Shown: positions 42,498-52,797, numbered from the stretch's first letter. The stretch: 64,000 bases of DNA from Segatella copri (GCF_026015625.1 NZ_JAPDVG010000001.1:248001-312000); one strand, 5' to 3'. Numbers and translations are program-made. Notes: generated by a model from the sequence alone, not told the origin.

Positions 42498-42726
42498 TTG
42501 TTGGAAAAACTAGGATATGTTATTGAAAGAGCTAGTATATATTGTTGAAAGAGCTAGTATATGTTGTTGGAAAAGCTAGTATATCTAGTATATGTTGTTG
42601 GAAGAGCTAGTATATGTTGTTGAGACAGTTAGTATCTCCGGTCGCACAACAGCTGTTGTGCGCTTGCATAACAGCTGATATGCGCTTGCACAACAGCTGA
42701 TGTGCATGCGGTGACCAACTGGTGTG
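42498..42726. repeat. 22-bp-period array with two sequence classes
   Basis: Ten consecutive units fill the 370-bp gap between the esterase and the sugar phosphotransferase. Units 1-6 (42498-42638) are variants of TTGTTGGAAGAGCTAGTATA(TG); unit 4 is 31 bp because of a 9-bp internal duplication (CTAGTATAT). Units 7-10 (42639-42726) are variants of CGCTTGCACAACAGCTGATG(TG). All other units are exactly 22 bp, so the class changes without loss of phase. No spacers or cas genes are present. Confidence 0.85.
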
Positions 42727-42743
42727 CGCCAACTATTTTCCAA

Positions 42744-42772
42744 ACTTATGGCACATCCTCTTTTTTCTTTTT
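42744..42772 (-). repeat. Right inverted repeat of the array
   Basis: The bottom strand reads AAAAGAGGATGTGCCATAAG with further identity to the left copy. The pair bounds the 22-bp array like the ends of a small mobile element. Confidence 0.6.
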
Positions 42773-42798
42773 ATAGACTCCTAATAAGTTATAGACTC

Positions 42799-44226
42799 CT
42801 AATAAGCATTCTTGTCAGGGCAGATAATGCTCTTGGCTGTCATGAAGATAATCTTGATATCAAGCCAGAACGACCAGTTCTCTATATACCAGATATCACG
42901 GCGGATACGTTCCTCCATCTGCCAGAGCTCCTTAGTCTCACCACGGAACCCGGTAACCTGAGCCCAACCTGTGATACCCGGCTTGGAGAAGTGGCGAACC
43001 ATATACTTATCTATCAGGCTTCCATACACCTCTGTATGATGCAGCATGTGAGGGCGCGGACCCACAATACTCATGTCTCCCTTAAGAACATTGAAGAATT
43101 GAGGAAACTCATCTATGTTCGTCTTTCTCATAAAGTTGCCGAAAGCAAATTTACGTGGGTCGTTCTTTGTTGCCTGTGCCTTGTCTGCATCCTTGTTCAC
43201 ATGCATGGAACGGAATTTAAGACAGTAGAAGGTATCACCATTCAGACCCGTTCTTGCCTGTTTGAAGAAAATTGGACCAGGACTCTGAATCTTGATGATG
43301 AGAGCTATGAATGGAATGAATGGTAGAACGCACAAACATGCAAGCCCGCTCACCACGATGTCGAAGCTACGCTTGATAATGCGGTTTGACATGCTTGTTA
43401 GGGGTTCTATGCGGTTTGAATATACCGTCCTTCCCATAAAATTCTGGGCATCAAGATGCAATTTGTACTCACCAAACACACGTGGCAGGTAGTAGAAGTG
43501 TATCACATTCTTATCACAGAAGTGTATGATATTGATGATTTCAGGATCTTTATGCGACAGGCAGCAGAAAACCTCGTCAATATTGGAAGGTTCACCATTG
43601 ATGGTATCATTCATGGTAGAAGAGATAATCTCTTTGAGCTGTTTCATGTTTCCTATTCTTTTCAACCCTTCCGGATTATCTGTGATGTCTTCATCTGCAT
43701 AATATCCTTTTACGATATAACCTGCCGAGGGATCTTCTGTCATCGTCTTGTACATCTCGCTCACGGCAGGATCGTTACCTACAAAGACGACGGTGCGTGA
43801 GTTGCGGCCCTTAGAGCGGAAATACTTTAGTAATTTGAGTTCGCAGAGTCGGCTTATGATGAGAGACAGATAGAATGTTATGCCGAAGATAATGCTGAAG
43901 GAGAACATCTTTCCCCCGTGACCGAGTAGTCTTGAGAAGGTAAAGAAACAGAATGTTGTTGCTGCAGCCAGATATAAAGTACGCTTTGTAACCTGTAGGA
44001 ACCCGATCTTTCTGACATGAATGATGGTGGAATAGAAGTATTCGCCTAGGAACAAGGCAGCATTGGCAACAAAAAAGGTAATCTTTGTTGCTTTGTCGAA
44101 ATACGCAGGTATGAGTTCTTGACCATATTGGGTATAGAACAACAGTACGATGTTGAGAATAACGAAATCGGCACCTATCACCAGTCTCCTTATCATTTCA
44201 TTTCCTTTATAATGCTTGTTCGTCAT
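42799..44226 (-). CDS. Polyprenyl-phosphate sugar phosphotransferase (WbaP/WcaJ type)
   Basis: The 475-residue protein has an N-terminal set of membrane helices (about residues 10-110), a CoA_binding_3-type Rossmann segment (RTVVFVGNDPAVSEMYKTMT), then another helix and the C-terminal catalytic domain. That domain has PGPIFFKQARTGLNG, FRSMHVNKDAD, RKTNIDEFPQFFNVLKGDMS and VGPRPH. It transfers a hexose-1-phosphate to undecaprenyl phosphate to start exopolysaccharide or capsule synthesis. manC (44658) is divergent and supplies GDP-mannose. No further glycosyltransferases are adjacent. Confidence 0.93.
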   Translation of the reverse strand: MTNKHYKGNEMIRRLVIGADFVILNIVLLFYTQYGQELIPAYFDKATKITFFVANAALFLGEYFYSTIIHVRKIGFLQVTKRTLYLAAATTFCFFTFSRLLGHGGKMFSFSIIFGITFYLSLIISRLCELKLLKYFRSKGRNSRTVVFVGNDPAVSEMYKTMTEDPSAGYIVKGYYADEDITDNPEGLKRIGNMKQLKEIISSTMNDTINGEPSNIDEVFCCLSHKDPEIINIIHFCDKNVIHFYYLPRVFGEYKLHLDAQNFMGRTVYSNRIEPLTSMSNRIIKRSFDIVVSGLACLCVLPFIPFIALIIKIQSPGPIFFKQARTGLNGDTFYCLKFRSMHVNKDADKAQATKNDPRKFAFGNFMRKTNIDEFPQFFNVLKGDMSIVGPRPHMLHHTEVYGSLIDKYMVRHFSKPGITGWAQVTGFRGETKELWQMEERIRRDIWYIENWSFWLDIKIIFMTAKSIICPDKNAY

Positions 44227-44303
44227 TTGCTTATGTTTTTTATACTCCTATATTTATATATCTTTTTAAGTTATTTGAGGTATGCTTAAATGATATTTGG
44301 TCG

Positions 44304-44311
44304 CAAAGGTA
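44304..44311 (-). promoter_or_regulatory. -7 element of sugar phosphotransferase gene
   Basis: The bottom strand reads TACCTTTG 78 bp before the ATG. No TTTG is found at the proper distance. The 44227-44657 gap also holds a three-fold 10-bp repeat (AACCAACTTG-like, 44361-44390) and the manC promoter; I see no gene in it. Confidence 0.4.
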
Positions 44312-44491
44312 ATAATAATAGTTGAAAATCGGAAATAAATCAGCAAAAAAATATCGAAATAAACCAACTTGAACCAACTTGAACCAGCTTTTCTTGTTTT
44401 TAATCTGTTTAAATGATGGTTTTTCTTCCTTTTTACTTTCTTGCGCATATCTAGGTATTTTTATATAAATAGGTAGTTTTTTTAGAAATTG

Positions 44492-44523
44492 CTTGGTGGT
44501 CTCAAAAGAAAAACGTACTTTTG
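44492..44523 (+). promoter_or_regulatory. manC promoter
   Basis: CTTG (44492-44495) and TACTTTTG (44516-44523) are 20 bp apart. The leader to the ATG is about 130 nt. Confidence 0.55.
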
Positions 44524-44657
44524 CAGCCGGATTATCACGGATGATTCTTCTTTGAGACCTGTTGGTACAGGGAGTAAACTCCTGATGTGATGCAGTCTCT
44601 CATTGTTAATTTGTGAAATCTTAAGTATGAACAATAAACGATTTAGATAGTAATAAT

Positions 44658-46001
44658 ATGCAATTAATTTTATTATCGGGTGGCTCGGGTAAAAGGCTCT
44701 GGCCACTTAGCAATAATGCTAGAAGCAAACAGTTCTTGCCATTGCTCGAAAAGGAGAATGGGGAGATGGAAAGTATGGTTCAGCGCGTGGTACGTCAGGC
44801 TCAGGAAGCAAATCTGACCAACGATATTACGCTTGCTACAAACGCCAGTCAGCTGGATATCATCCAGAACCAGCTGGGAGAGCGGGTTTCTGTGGTTACC
44901 GAACCGGAGAGGCGTGATACTTTCCCTGCTATCGCTTTAGCTGCAAGTTATCTGAAACTGAAGAAGAAATGTGAGGATGACGAGGTTGTGGTTATTATGC
45001 CTTGTGATCCTTATACCGAGTTGGAATATTTCCATACCATAGCCCGTATGGTGGAATGTGTGGAGAAAAACGTCGCCGACCTCGTGCTGATGGGTATCAA
45101 ACCTACTTATCCAAGTGCAAAATATGGTTATGTGGTTCCTTTTGCTGAAGGAGAGAAGTTTCAGATAGTGAAGAGATTTACCGAGAAACCGGATGTGCCT
45201 ACAGCAGAGAAACTCCTGGAGGAGGGTGCTTACTGGAATGGTGGTGTCTTCGCTTTCCGTTTGGGCTATATGATGCAGATTGTACGTAAGTATATGCAGA
45301 GTGAGAACTTTGAAGATACTCGTGCAAGATATAGCGAATTTCCAAAAATCTCTTTCGACTACGAGGTGGCGGAGAAGGCTGAATCGGTAGCGGTAGTACC
45401 GTTTAATGGTGAATGGAAGGACCTGGGTACTTGGAATACACTCACTGATGAGCTGCACCATGCCAGCATCGGTAATGCGGTGATGGGAAGTCATTGCGAG
45501 AATACGCATGTCATCAACGAACTCCAGTTGCCTCTGTATGTGGATGGCTTGAAGGATGCAGTTGTTGCAGCGAGTCCTGATGGCATCTTCGTCTGTGCAA
45601 AGAAATATTCCGAGGACATCAAGAAGGCGGTAGAACATCTTACTCCGCGTCCGATGTATGAGGAAAGAAGGTGGGGTACTTATCGGGTGATTGACGATTC
45701 TGAGTATGCTGACGGCAATCATTCGCTCACCAAGAGTATTACCTTGAAGCCAGGTAAGAATATCAGTTATCAGCTTCATCACCATCGTTCTGAGGTGTGG
45801 ACATTCGTAGAAGGTGAGGGCATCTTTGTACTTGATGGTGAGGAGAAACATGTGAAGGCTGGTGATACCGTGGTGATTCCTCTGGAGCATTATCATGCCA
45901 TCAAGGCGATTACACAGCTGACTTTCATCGAAGTTCAGAATGGTAATCCACTGGTTGAGGAGGATATTGAAAGATTCGATTATCAATGGAAAATGAAATA
46001 A
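44658..46001 (+). CDS. manC: Mannose-1-phosphate guanylyltransferase with C-terminal cupin
   Basis: The 447-residue protein starts with the nucleotidyltransferase signature LSGGSGKRLWPLSN, continues with MPCDPYTEL, RFTEKPDVPTAEKLL and WNGGVFAF, and ends in a type II phosphomannose isomerase cupin (SLTKSITLKPGKNISYQLHH, HYHAIKA). It makes GDP-mannose from GTP and mannose-1-phosphate; the cupin may add isomerase activity. It provides sugar nucleotides for surface polysaccharide and is divergent from the polyprenyl transferase gene. Confidence 0.94.
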   Translation: MQLILLSGGSGKRLWPLSNNARSKQFLPLLEKENGEMESMVQRVVRQAQEANLTNDITLATNASQLDIIQNQLGERVSVVTEPERRDTFPAIALAASYLKLKKKCEDDEVVVIMPCDPYTELEYFHTIARMVECVEKNVADLVLMGIKPTYPSAKYGYVVPFAEGEKFQIVKRFTEKPDVPTAEKLLEEGAYWNGGVFAFRLGYMMQIVRKYMQSENFEDTRARYSEFPKISFDYEVAEKAESVAVVPFNGEWKDLGTWNTLTDELHHASIGNAVMGSHCENTHVINELQLPLYVDGLKDAVVAASPDGIFVCAKKYSEDIKKAVEHLTPRPMYEERRWGTYRVIDDSEYADGNHSLTKSITLKPGKNISYQLHHHRSEVWTFVEGEGIFVLDGEEKHVKAGDTVVIPLEHYHAIKAITQLTFIEVQNGNPLVEEDIERFDYQWKMK

Positions 46002-46034
46002 AACACAAGTTTTTGTGATATAATGTCAGTATTT

Positions 46035-46076
46035 AAACGTGTCAAAGTGTCAGTATGGATGCTTTGGCACGTTTTT
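46035..46076 (+). terminator. manC terminator
   Basis: AAACGTGTCAAAG (46035-46047) pairs with CTTTGGCACGTTT (46062-46074), followed by T residues. Confidence 0.85.
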
Positions 46077-46151
46077 CGTATACTGGCGGGGTGACGGGTA
46101 GCAATACCTGTTGGCAAAATAAATGTATAACAATTAAAATATTATAGAATC

Positions 46152-46424
46152 ATGAACATTAAACCATTAGCAGACAGAGTGCTGGTACTTCCTGCACCAG
46201 CTGAAGAAAAAGTAGGTGGAATTATTATCCCTGATACAGCAAAAGAGAAACCACAGCGCGGTAAGGTCGTTGCTACAGGTAAGGGTACGAAAGACGAAGA
46301 GATGATTCTCAAAGAAGGTGATACCGTACTCTATGGTAAGTACGCTGGCACAGAACTCGAATTCGATGGTACTAAATATATCATGATGCGTCAGAGCGAT
46401 GTACTCGCTGTAGTAGAAGAGTAA
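46152..46424 (+). CDS. groES: Co-chaperonin GroES
   Basis: The 90-residue protein begins [20 protein letters not shown], with the mobile loop [20 protein letters not shown], and ends VLAVVEE. It caps GroEL for protein folding. It is 77 bp upstream of groEL. No CIRCE element (TTAGCACTC-N9-GAGTGCTAA) is visible, so heat-shock control must use another mechanism. Confidence 0.97.
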   Translation: MNIKPLADRVLVLPAPAEEKVGGIIIPDTAKEKPQRGKVVATGKGTKDEEMILKEGDTVLYGKYAGTELEFDGTKYIMMRQSDVLAVVEE

Positions 46425-46498
46425 TTCTTAAAGGTAAAAAAGTAAAAAGATAAAAAACTTTTTGCAGATATTTATTTAAACATTATTAGAAAGAATAG

Positions 46499-48130
<1,632 letters not shown>

Positions 48131-48195
48131 TAAGATGAATAATTTGAGCAAACAAAGCACATCGTAAGACTGCGAGTTTGCAAAGCGAAAATATC

Positions 48196-48234
48196 AAATA
48201 GGGGTGATTCTCAGCGAATTATCCCTATTTTTTT
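48196..48234 (+). terminator. groES-groEL terminator
   Basis: AAATAGGGG (48196-48204) pairs with TCCCTATTT (48222-48230) around an inner TTC/GAA stem, and a T-run follows. Confidence 0.85.
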
Positions 48235-48273
48235 GTTTTTTTAGTCATAAAGATGCAAAAAATAGCAAAATTA

Positions 48274-48305
48274 TTTGGTTCGAATAATCTTTTTTTGTAA
48301 CTTTG
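48274..48305 (+). promoter_or_regulatory. Promoter of candidate small RNA
   Basis: TTTG (48274-48277) and TAACTTTG (48298-48305) are 20 bp apart, well after the groEL terminator. Confidence 0.68.
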
Positions 48306-48310
48306 CATCG

Positions 48311-48433
48311 TAAATAAAAGAAAGTATCATCCTGAGGGATGGCAAAGATATTTTTTTGATTTGTTTTAGTAGATTAGTTTTTAAGTAGTTTGTTTTTGGA
48401 AATCGGTTGTCGTGAGACATCCGATTTTTTTTT
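48311..48433 (+). ncRNA. Candidate small RNA, about 120 nt
   Basis: A consensus promoter drives a segment with no plausible ORF that ends in an intrinsic terminator: AATCGG (48401-48406) with CCGATT (48421-48426), inner TGTC/GACA stem, then nine T. A second consensus promoter for the next gene starts at 48442, so this is a separate transcription unit. The body contains a short CATCCTGAGGGATGG hairpin near its 5' end and an AU-rich middle. It does not match 6S, tmRNA or RNase P RNA by eye. Confidence 0.55.
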
Positions 48434-48441
48434 GTTTTTAT

Positions 48442-48472
48442 TTTGTTTTCTCAATTTAATTGTGTAATTTTG
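48442..48472 (+). promoter_or_regulatory. Promoter of small membrane protein / AmgK-RapZ operon
   Basis: TTTG (48442-48445) and TAATTTTG (48465-48472) are 19 bp apart, 24 bp before the ATG at 48496. Confidence 0.68.
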
Positions 48473-48495
48473 CAGCATAATAGAAAATTCATAGC

Positions 48496-48711
48496 ATGAA
48501 CAATATTGATTGGAAAAAAGCAGTGGTCTTTCTGATTGTTATCGGAGGACTCATTTATATTACAAAGGCAGAGTTGGGAATGACTACTACAAACTCGTTC
48601 CTTACTACGCTGGGTATCTTATTGCTTCTCTTTATCGGAGATAACTTCGCACAGAAGATTGATGATGATCGGAAACGACGTAAACTGAATAATGATGGAA
48701 AAGCTGATTGA
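48496..48711 (+). CDS. Small membrane protein, 71 aa
   Basis: The protein has two hydrophobic segments (AVVFLIVIGGLIYI, about 9-22, and FLTTLGILLLLFIGDNF, about 35-51) and a basic tail KIDDDRKRRKL. I do not recognise a family. Its last 20 bp overlap the start of the kinase-RapZ fusion gene, so the two are translationally coupled. It may anchor or partner that enzyme at the inner membrane; this is inference from layout only. Confidence 0.75.
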   Translation: MNNIDWKKAVVFLIVIGGLIYITKAELGMTTTNSFLTTLGILLLLFIGDNFAQKIDDDRKRRKLNNDGKAD

Positions 48712-50239
48712 TCTATATAAGAAATGGGCGGGTGAAGAACCGGCTGATGTCATAAAATTGGCAGGGCAGGGGAGTAACCGGCAGTATTTCCGTATCATTG
48801 GGCATGATGGTGATACGGTAATTGGTGTGATAGGAACCAGTCGTGATGAGGATCATGCCTTTGTATATCTGGCTCAGCATTTCCAGCTCAGACAGTTGCC
48901 TGTTCCCCAGATTCTGGCGGTGAGCGATGATGAACTCTGCTATCTTCAGACAGACCTTGGCGGTACTTCGCTTTTCGATGCCATCAAGGGCGGACGAGAT
49001 GCGGGCGGACGTTACAATCAGAAAGAGAAGGAACTCCTTAAGAAAACCATTCGTGAACTTCCGAATATCCAGATTCGCGGTGCTAGAGGATTGGATTGGC
49101 AGAACTGCTATCCGCAGCCAGAATTCGATGTAGACAGTGTACTCTTTGACCTCAACTACTTCAAGTATTGTTTCCTGAAGCCTACCGATTTGGATTTTCA
49201 CGAACTGAAGCTCGAAGCCAACTTCCGGCTTTTTGCCAAGGATCTGACATCAGAACCGATGGATTGTTTCCTTTATCGCGATTTTCAGGCGCGCAATATC
49301 ATGCTGGATGATAAGGGAAATCCATACTTTATTGATTTTCAGGGTGGTAGAAAAGGACCGTTCTATTATGATCTCGCCTCATTCCTCTGGCAGGCATCTG
49401 CTAAGTATCCGTTCAAACTGCGCAGAGAACTGGTTTGGGAATACTACCAGTCATTGAAGCATTATACCGAGGTACCATCGGTGCGCCATTTTGTAAACCG
49501 GTTGAGTCTTTTTGTACTCTTCCGTACCTTACAGGTTTTGGGCGCCTACGGATTCCGCGGCTATTTCGAACGCAAGAAACATTTCATCGACAGTATTCCG
49601 CCAGCTATCCAGAATCTGCGAGATCTTCTGAAGATGGGTGACAAGGTGTTCCCTTATCCTTATATGATGGATATGTTGAGAAGACTGACCGAATTGCCAC
49701 AGTTCAAGGTGATAGAGAGTGTGGCGCTGAGTCGTGCAGACGGCTATAAGACTACCGACAACAATATCTATCGTGCGCATCCGCAGGACGGACCTGCCAC
49801 CTATTCTAAATATGATGGTAAGGGACCGCTGGTGGTAAGAGTGTATAGTTTTTCTTTCCGTAAGGGCATTCCAGAGGATCCGTCGGGCAATGGTGGAGGT
49901 TATGTCTTCGACTGCAGAAGTACCCATAACCCTGGCAGATACGAACCTTATAAGAAGTTGACGGGTCTGGATGAGCCTGTTATCCGATTCCTGGAGGATG
50001 ATGGTGAGATATTGAAGTTCCTGGATCATGTCTATGCACTTGCCGACCATCATGTAAACCGCTACATGCAGCGTGGTTTCACCTCTCTGATGTTCTGTTT
50101 CGGATGTACAGGCGGTCAGCATCGCAGTGTGTATTCTGCGCAGCATCTTGCCGAACATATTCACCGGAAGTTTGGTGTAGAAGTGCAGATTTGTCATCGT
50201 GAACAGCATATTGAACAGGTTTTGCCGGCAAAACAATAG
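48692..50239 (+). CDS. AmgK-like sugar kinase fused to RapZ C-terminal domain
   Basis: The 515-residue protein has two parts. Residues about 1-330 are an aminoglycoside-phosphotransferase fold with the catalytic loop LYRDFQARNIML and metal motif FIDFQGGRKGP, as in AmgK (anomeric MurNAc/GlcNAc kinase). Residues about 370-515 match the RapZ C-terminal domain: YVFDCRSTHNPGRYEPYKKL, LTGLDEPVI, and CFGCTGGQHRSVY then CHRE. In E. coli RapZ this domain senses glucosamine-6-phosphate and binds sRNAs. The RapZ N-terminal P-loop domain is absent. A MurU-like gene follows, so MurNAc recycling is the likely pathway. Substrate and sensing role are inferred. Confidence 0.85.
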   Translation: MMEKLIDLYKKWAGEEPADVIKLAGQGSNRQYFRIIGHDGDTVIGVIGTSRDEDHAFVYLAQHFQLRQLPVPQILAVSDDELCYLQTDLGGTSLFDAIKGGRDAGGRYNQKEKELLKKTIRELPNIQIRGARGLDWQNCYPQPEFDVDSVLFDLNYFKYCFLKPTDLDFHELKLEANFRLFAKDLTSEPMDCFLYRDFQARNIMLDDKGNPYFIDFQGGRKGPFYYDLASFLWQASAKYPFKLRRELVWEYYQSLKHYTEVPSVRHFVNRLSLFVLFRTLQVLGAYGFRGYFERKKHFIDSIPPAIQNLRDLLKMGDKVFPYPYMMDMLRRLTELPQFKVIESVALSRADGYKTTDNNIYRAHPQDGPATYSKYDGKGPLVVRVYSFSFRKGIPEDPSGNGGGYVFDCRSTHNPGRYEPYKKLTGLDEPVIRFLEDDGEILKFLDHVYALADHHVNRYMQRGFTSLMFCFGCTGGQHRSVYSAQHLAEHIHRKFGVEVQICHREQHIEQVLPAKQ

Positions 50240-50245
50240 AAAATA

Positions 50246-50291
50246 GCGTGCAAATTTGGCTATCTCGCAAAAAGTTAGTAAATTTGCACGC
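50246..50291. promoter_or_regulatory. 12-bp inverted repeat overlapping the murU-like promoter
   Basis: GCGTGCAAATTT (50246-50257) and AAATTTGCACGC (50280-50291) are perfect complements 22 bp apart. The left arm covers the TTTG (50255-50258) and the right arm covers the TAAATTTG (50279-50286) of a promoter with 20-bp spacing. A dimeric regulator bound here would block the promoter. A DNA or RNA hairpin is the alternative. Confidence 0.6.
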
Positions 50292-50315
50292 ACATTTAAA
50301 AATAGCTATTTAGCA

Positions 50316-51059
50316 ATGATGCAAGCAATGATATTCGCAGCAGGTTTGGGCACTCGCCTTAAGCCACTTACCGACCGCATTCCGAAGGCTCTGGTAAGTG
50401 TCGGGGGAGAACCTTTGCTCAAACGTGTCATCTTTCAGTTGAAGGATGCCGGTTTCACTCGCATTGTAGTGAACGTGCATCATTTCTCCCAACAAATTAT
50501 CGATTATCTCAGAGCACATGACAACTTCGGTATGGACATCCGTATCAGTGATGAGAGTGAAAAGCTGCTCGAAACGGGTGGAGGTATCCGGAAAGCATGG
50601 CCGCTCTTCAACCAGTCAGAGCCTATTCTTATCCACAACGTGGATATTCTGAGTAATGTAGATCTGAAGAAATTCTACCAGATGGAGAGCAGGGATATGA
50701 TTGCTGCCCGCCTGATGGTGAGCGAACGCAAGACCAAGCGCTATCTGCTCTTTGATGACAGCATGCGACTGGTGGGATGGACGAATATAGAAACGGGCGA
50801 GGTAAAGAGTCCTTATCCTGATCTTAATCCCAAAGATTATAAGATGTATGCTTTCTCGGGCATCCACATGGTTGCCCCATCGCTCTTTCCATTGATGGAG
50901 GAGGAACCGGACAAGTTCCCTATCATGGACTTCTATCTGAAGCATTGCGACAAGGTGCGCATAGAGGGATATGTAAAGAACGACCTCAAGCTGATGGATG
51001 TGGGAAAGCAGGAGACGCTGAAAGAGGCGGAAGCATTCCTGAAATCGTTAGGTAATTAG
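50316..51059 (+). CDS. Sugar-1-phosphate nucleotidyltransferase (MurU-like)
   Basis: The start is taken at 50316 (MMQAMIFAAGLGTRLKPLTD), downstream of the promoter; the frame is open further up but lacks support. It has 247 residues. The GT-A nucleotidyltransferase signature AAGLGTRLKPLTDRIPKALV, the sugar-binding ETGGGIRKA and the metal site HNVDILSN are present. The size and position directly after an AmgK-like kinase match MurU, which makes UDP-MurNAc from MurNAc-1-phosphate. Mannose- or glucose-1-phosphate specificity is an alternative. Confidence 0.85.
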   Translation: MMQAMIFAAGLGTRLKPLTDRIPKALVSVGGEPLLKRVIFQLKDAGFTRIVVNVHHFSQQIIDYLRAHDNFGMDIRISDESEKLLETGGGIRKAWPLFNQSEPILIHNVDILSNVDLKKFYQMESRDMIAARLMVSERKTKRYLLFDDSMRLVGWTNIETGEVKSPYPDLNPKDYKMYAFSGIHMVAPSLFPLMEEEPDKFPIMDFYLKHCDKVRIEGYVKNDLKLMDVGKQETLKEAEAFLKSLGN

Positions 51060-51140
51060 TTTATAGTTAATAGCGGCTATGCCGTATAGCAAGATTACTA
51101 TAAACTATAAATTGTAAACTGTAAATTAAAATTAGATATT

Positions 51141-52751
51141 ATGCAACAGAAGATTATTATTTTGGATTTCGGTTCACAGACCACACAGCTCATCGGCCGT
51201 CGTGTCCGTGAACTCGATACCTTCTGCGAGATCATGCCTTACAACAAGTTTCCAAAGGATGACCCATCAGTCATTGGTGTCATCTTGAGCGGTAGCCCTT
51301 ATTCCGTTCATGATCCGGAAGCTTTCAAGGTAGATCTGAGCCAGTTTATCGGCCGCATTCCTGTACTCGGCATCTGCTACGGTGCTCAGTTCCTTTCTTA
51401 CGCCCAGGGCGGTAAGGTGGAGGCTGCTGACAGCCGTGAGTATGGTCGTGCCAACTTGGAGCATTTCGATAAGGAGAATCCTTTGTTCAAGGGATTCATC
51501 GAGAACTCTCAGGTTTGGATGAGCCATGGTGATACCATCACTGCTATCCCTGATGATTACAAGTGCATCGCTTCTACTGCTAATGTGAAGTATGCTGCTT
51601 ATGCTTCTACCAAACAGCCTGTATGGGCAGTACAGTTCCACCCAGAGGTGTTCCACTCTTTGCAGGGTACACAGCTCTTGAAGAACTTCGTGGTTGATAT
51701 CTGCGGAAGTAAGCAGGACTGGAGTGCTGACTCTTTTGTTGAGACAACAGTTGCTGAGTTGAAGGAACAGTTGGGCGACGATAAGGTTATCCTCGGTCTT
51801 TCTGGCGGTGTTGACTCCAGTGTGGCTGCCGTTCTCCTGAACAAGGCTATCGGCAAGAACCTTACCTGTATCTTCGTAGATCATGGTATGTTGCGCAAGA
51901 ATGAGTTCCGTGACGTGATGGAAGACTACAAGTGTTTGGGCTTGAATGTAATCGGCGTGGATGCATCAGAGAAGTTCTTTGCTGACCTGGCTGGTGTTAC
52001 TGACCCTGAGAAGAAGCGTAAGATTATCGGCCGCGACTTCGTGGAGGTTTTCAATGCTGAGGCTAAAAAGCAGACTGGTGCCAAGTGGTTGGCTCAGGGT
52101 ACCATCTATCCTGACCGTATCGAGAGCTTGAATATCACCGGTAAGGTGATCAAGAGTCATCACAACGTAGGTGGTCTTCCTAAGGAGATGAACCTTCAGT
52201 TGTGTGAGCCTTTGAAGTGGCTGTTCAAGGATGAGGTTCGCCGTGTAGGTCGCTCTATGGGTATGCCAGAGCACCTGATTACTCGTCACCCATTCCCAGG
52301 TCCTGGTTTGGCTGTCCGTATCTTGGGCGATATCACTCCTGAGAAGGTACGTATCCTTCAGGATGCTGACGATATCTATATCCGTGGCTTGCGTGAGTAT
52401 AAGGTGAAGTTGAGTGGTGAGGAAGCTCGTCGCGTCCTGGCTGCCGGTGTTCCTGCTGACATGCAGAATGGCGAGATCGAGGTTTCTCTCTACGATCAGA
52501 TCTGGCAGGCTGGTACCGTATTGCTTTCTACTGTCCGTTCAGTAGGTGTGATGGGTGATGAGCGTACATACGAGCACCCGGTTGCCTTGCGTGCTGTAAC
52601 CAGTACTGATGCGATGACTGCTGACTGGGCACATCTTCCTTATGATTTCATGGCTAAGGTAAGTAATGAGATTATTAATAAGGTGAAGGGTGTAAATCGT
52701 GTATGTTATGACATCTCTTCAAAACCACCTTCGACAATTGAGTGGGAATAA
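51141..52751 (+). CDS. guaA: GMP synthase (glutamine-hydrolysing)
   Basis: The 536-residue enzyme has the class I amidotransferase with GICYGAQF (nucleophile Cys) and QFHPEVFHS, the ATP-pyrophosphatase with LSGGVDSSV, and the C-terminal dimerisation domain with KPPSTIEWE at its end. It converts XMP to GMP. It is preceded by an 80-bp AT-rich gap and ends at a bidirectional terminator. Confidence 0.97.
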   Translation: MQQKIIILDFGSQTTQLIGRRVRELDTFCEIMPYNKFPKDDPSVIGVILSGSPYSVHDPEAFKVDLSQFIGRIPVLGICYGAQFLSYAQGGKVEAADSREYGRANLEHFDKENPLFKGFIENSQVWMSHGDTITAIPDDYKCIASTANVKYAAYASTKQPVWAVQFHPEVFHSLQGTQLLKNFVVDICGSKQDWSADSFVETTVAELKEQLGDDKVILGLSGGVDSSVAAVLLNKAIGKNLTCIFVDHGMLRKNEFRDVMEDYKCLGLNVIGVDASEKFFADLAGVTDPEKKRKIIGRDFVEVFNAEAKKQTGAKWLAQGTIYPDRIESLNITGKVIKSHHNVGGLPKEMNLQLCEPLKWLFKDEVRRVGRSMGMPEHLITRHPFPGPGLAVRILGDITPEKVRILQDADDIYIRGLREYKVKLSGEEARRVLAAGVPADMQNGEIEVSLYDQIWQAGTVLLSTVRSVGVMGDERTYEHPVALRAVTSTDAMTADWAHLPYDFMAKVSNEIINKVKGVNRVCYDISSKPPSTIEWE

Positions 52752-52757
52752 ACAGAA

Positions 52758-52796
52758 TAAAAAAGTCGCCTTCAAAGAGGGCGACTTTTTTTTATT
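52758..52796. terminator. Bidirectional terminator guaA / mscL
   Basis: AAAAGTCGCC (52761-52770) pairs with GGGCGACTTTT (52780-52790). A-runs on the left and T-runs on the right serve both converging genes. Confidence 0.88.
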
Positions 52797-52797
52797 C

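Noticed and set aside
42498..42726. CRISPR array
   Set aside because: Units abut directly with no unique spacers, the repeat class changes midway, and no cas genes are present.
44937..45986. 349-codon bottom-strand frame inside manC
   Set aside because: It is antisense to a clear guanylyltransferase and shows no domain features.
46002..46151. CIRCE heat-shock operator upstream of groES
   Set aside because: No TTAGCACTC inverted repeat was found in the gap.
49529..50293. 254-codon bottom-strand frame opposite the kinase-RapZ gene
   Set aside because: The top strand encodes conserved kinase and RapZ motifs; the antisense product has no recognisable features.
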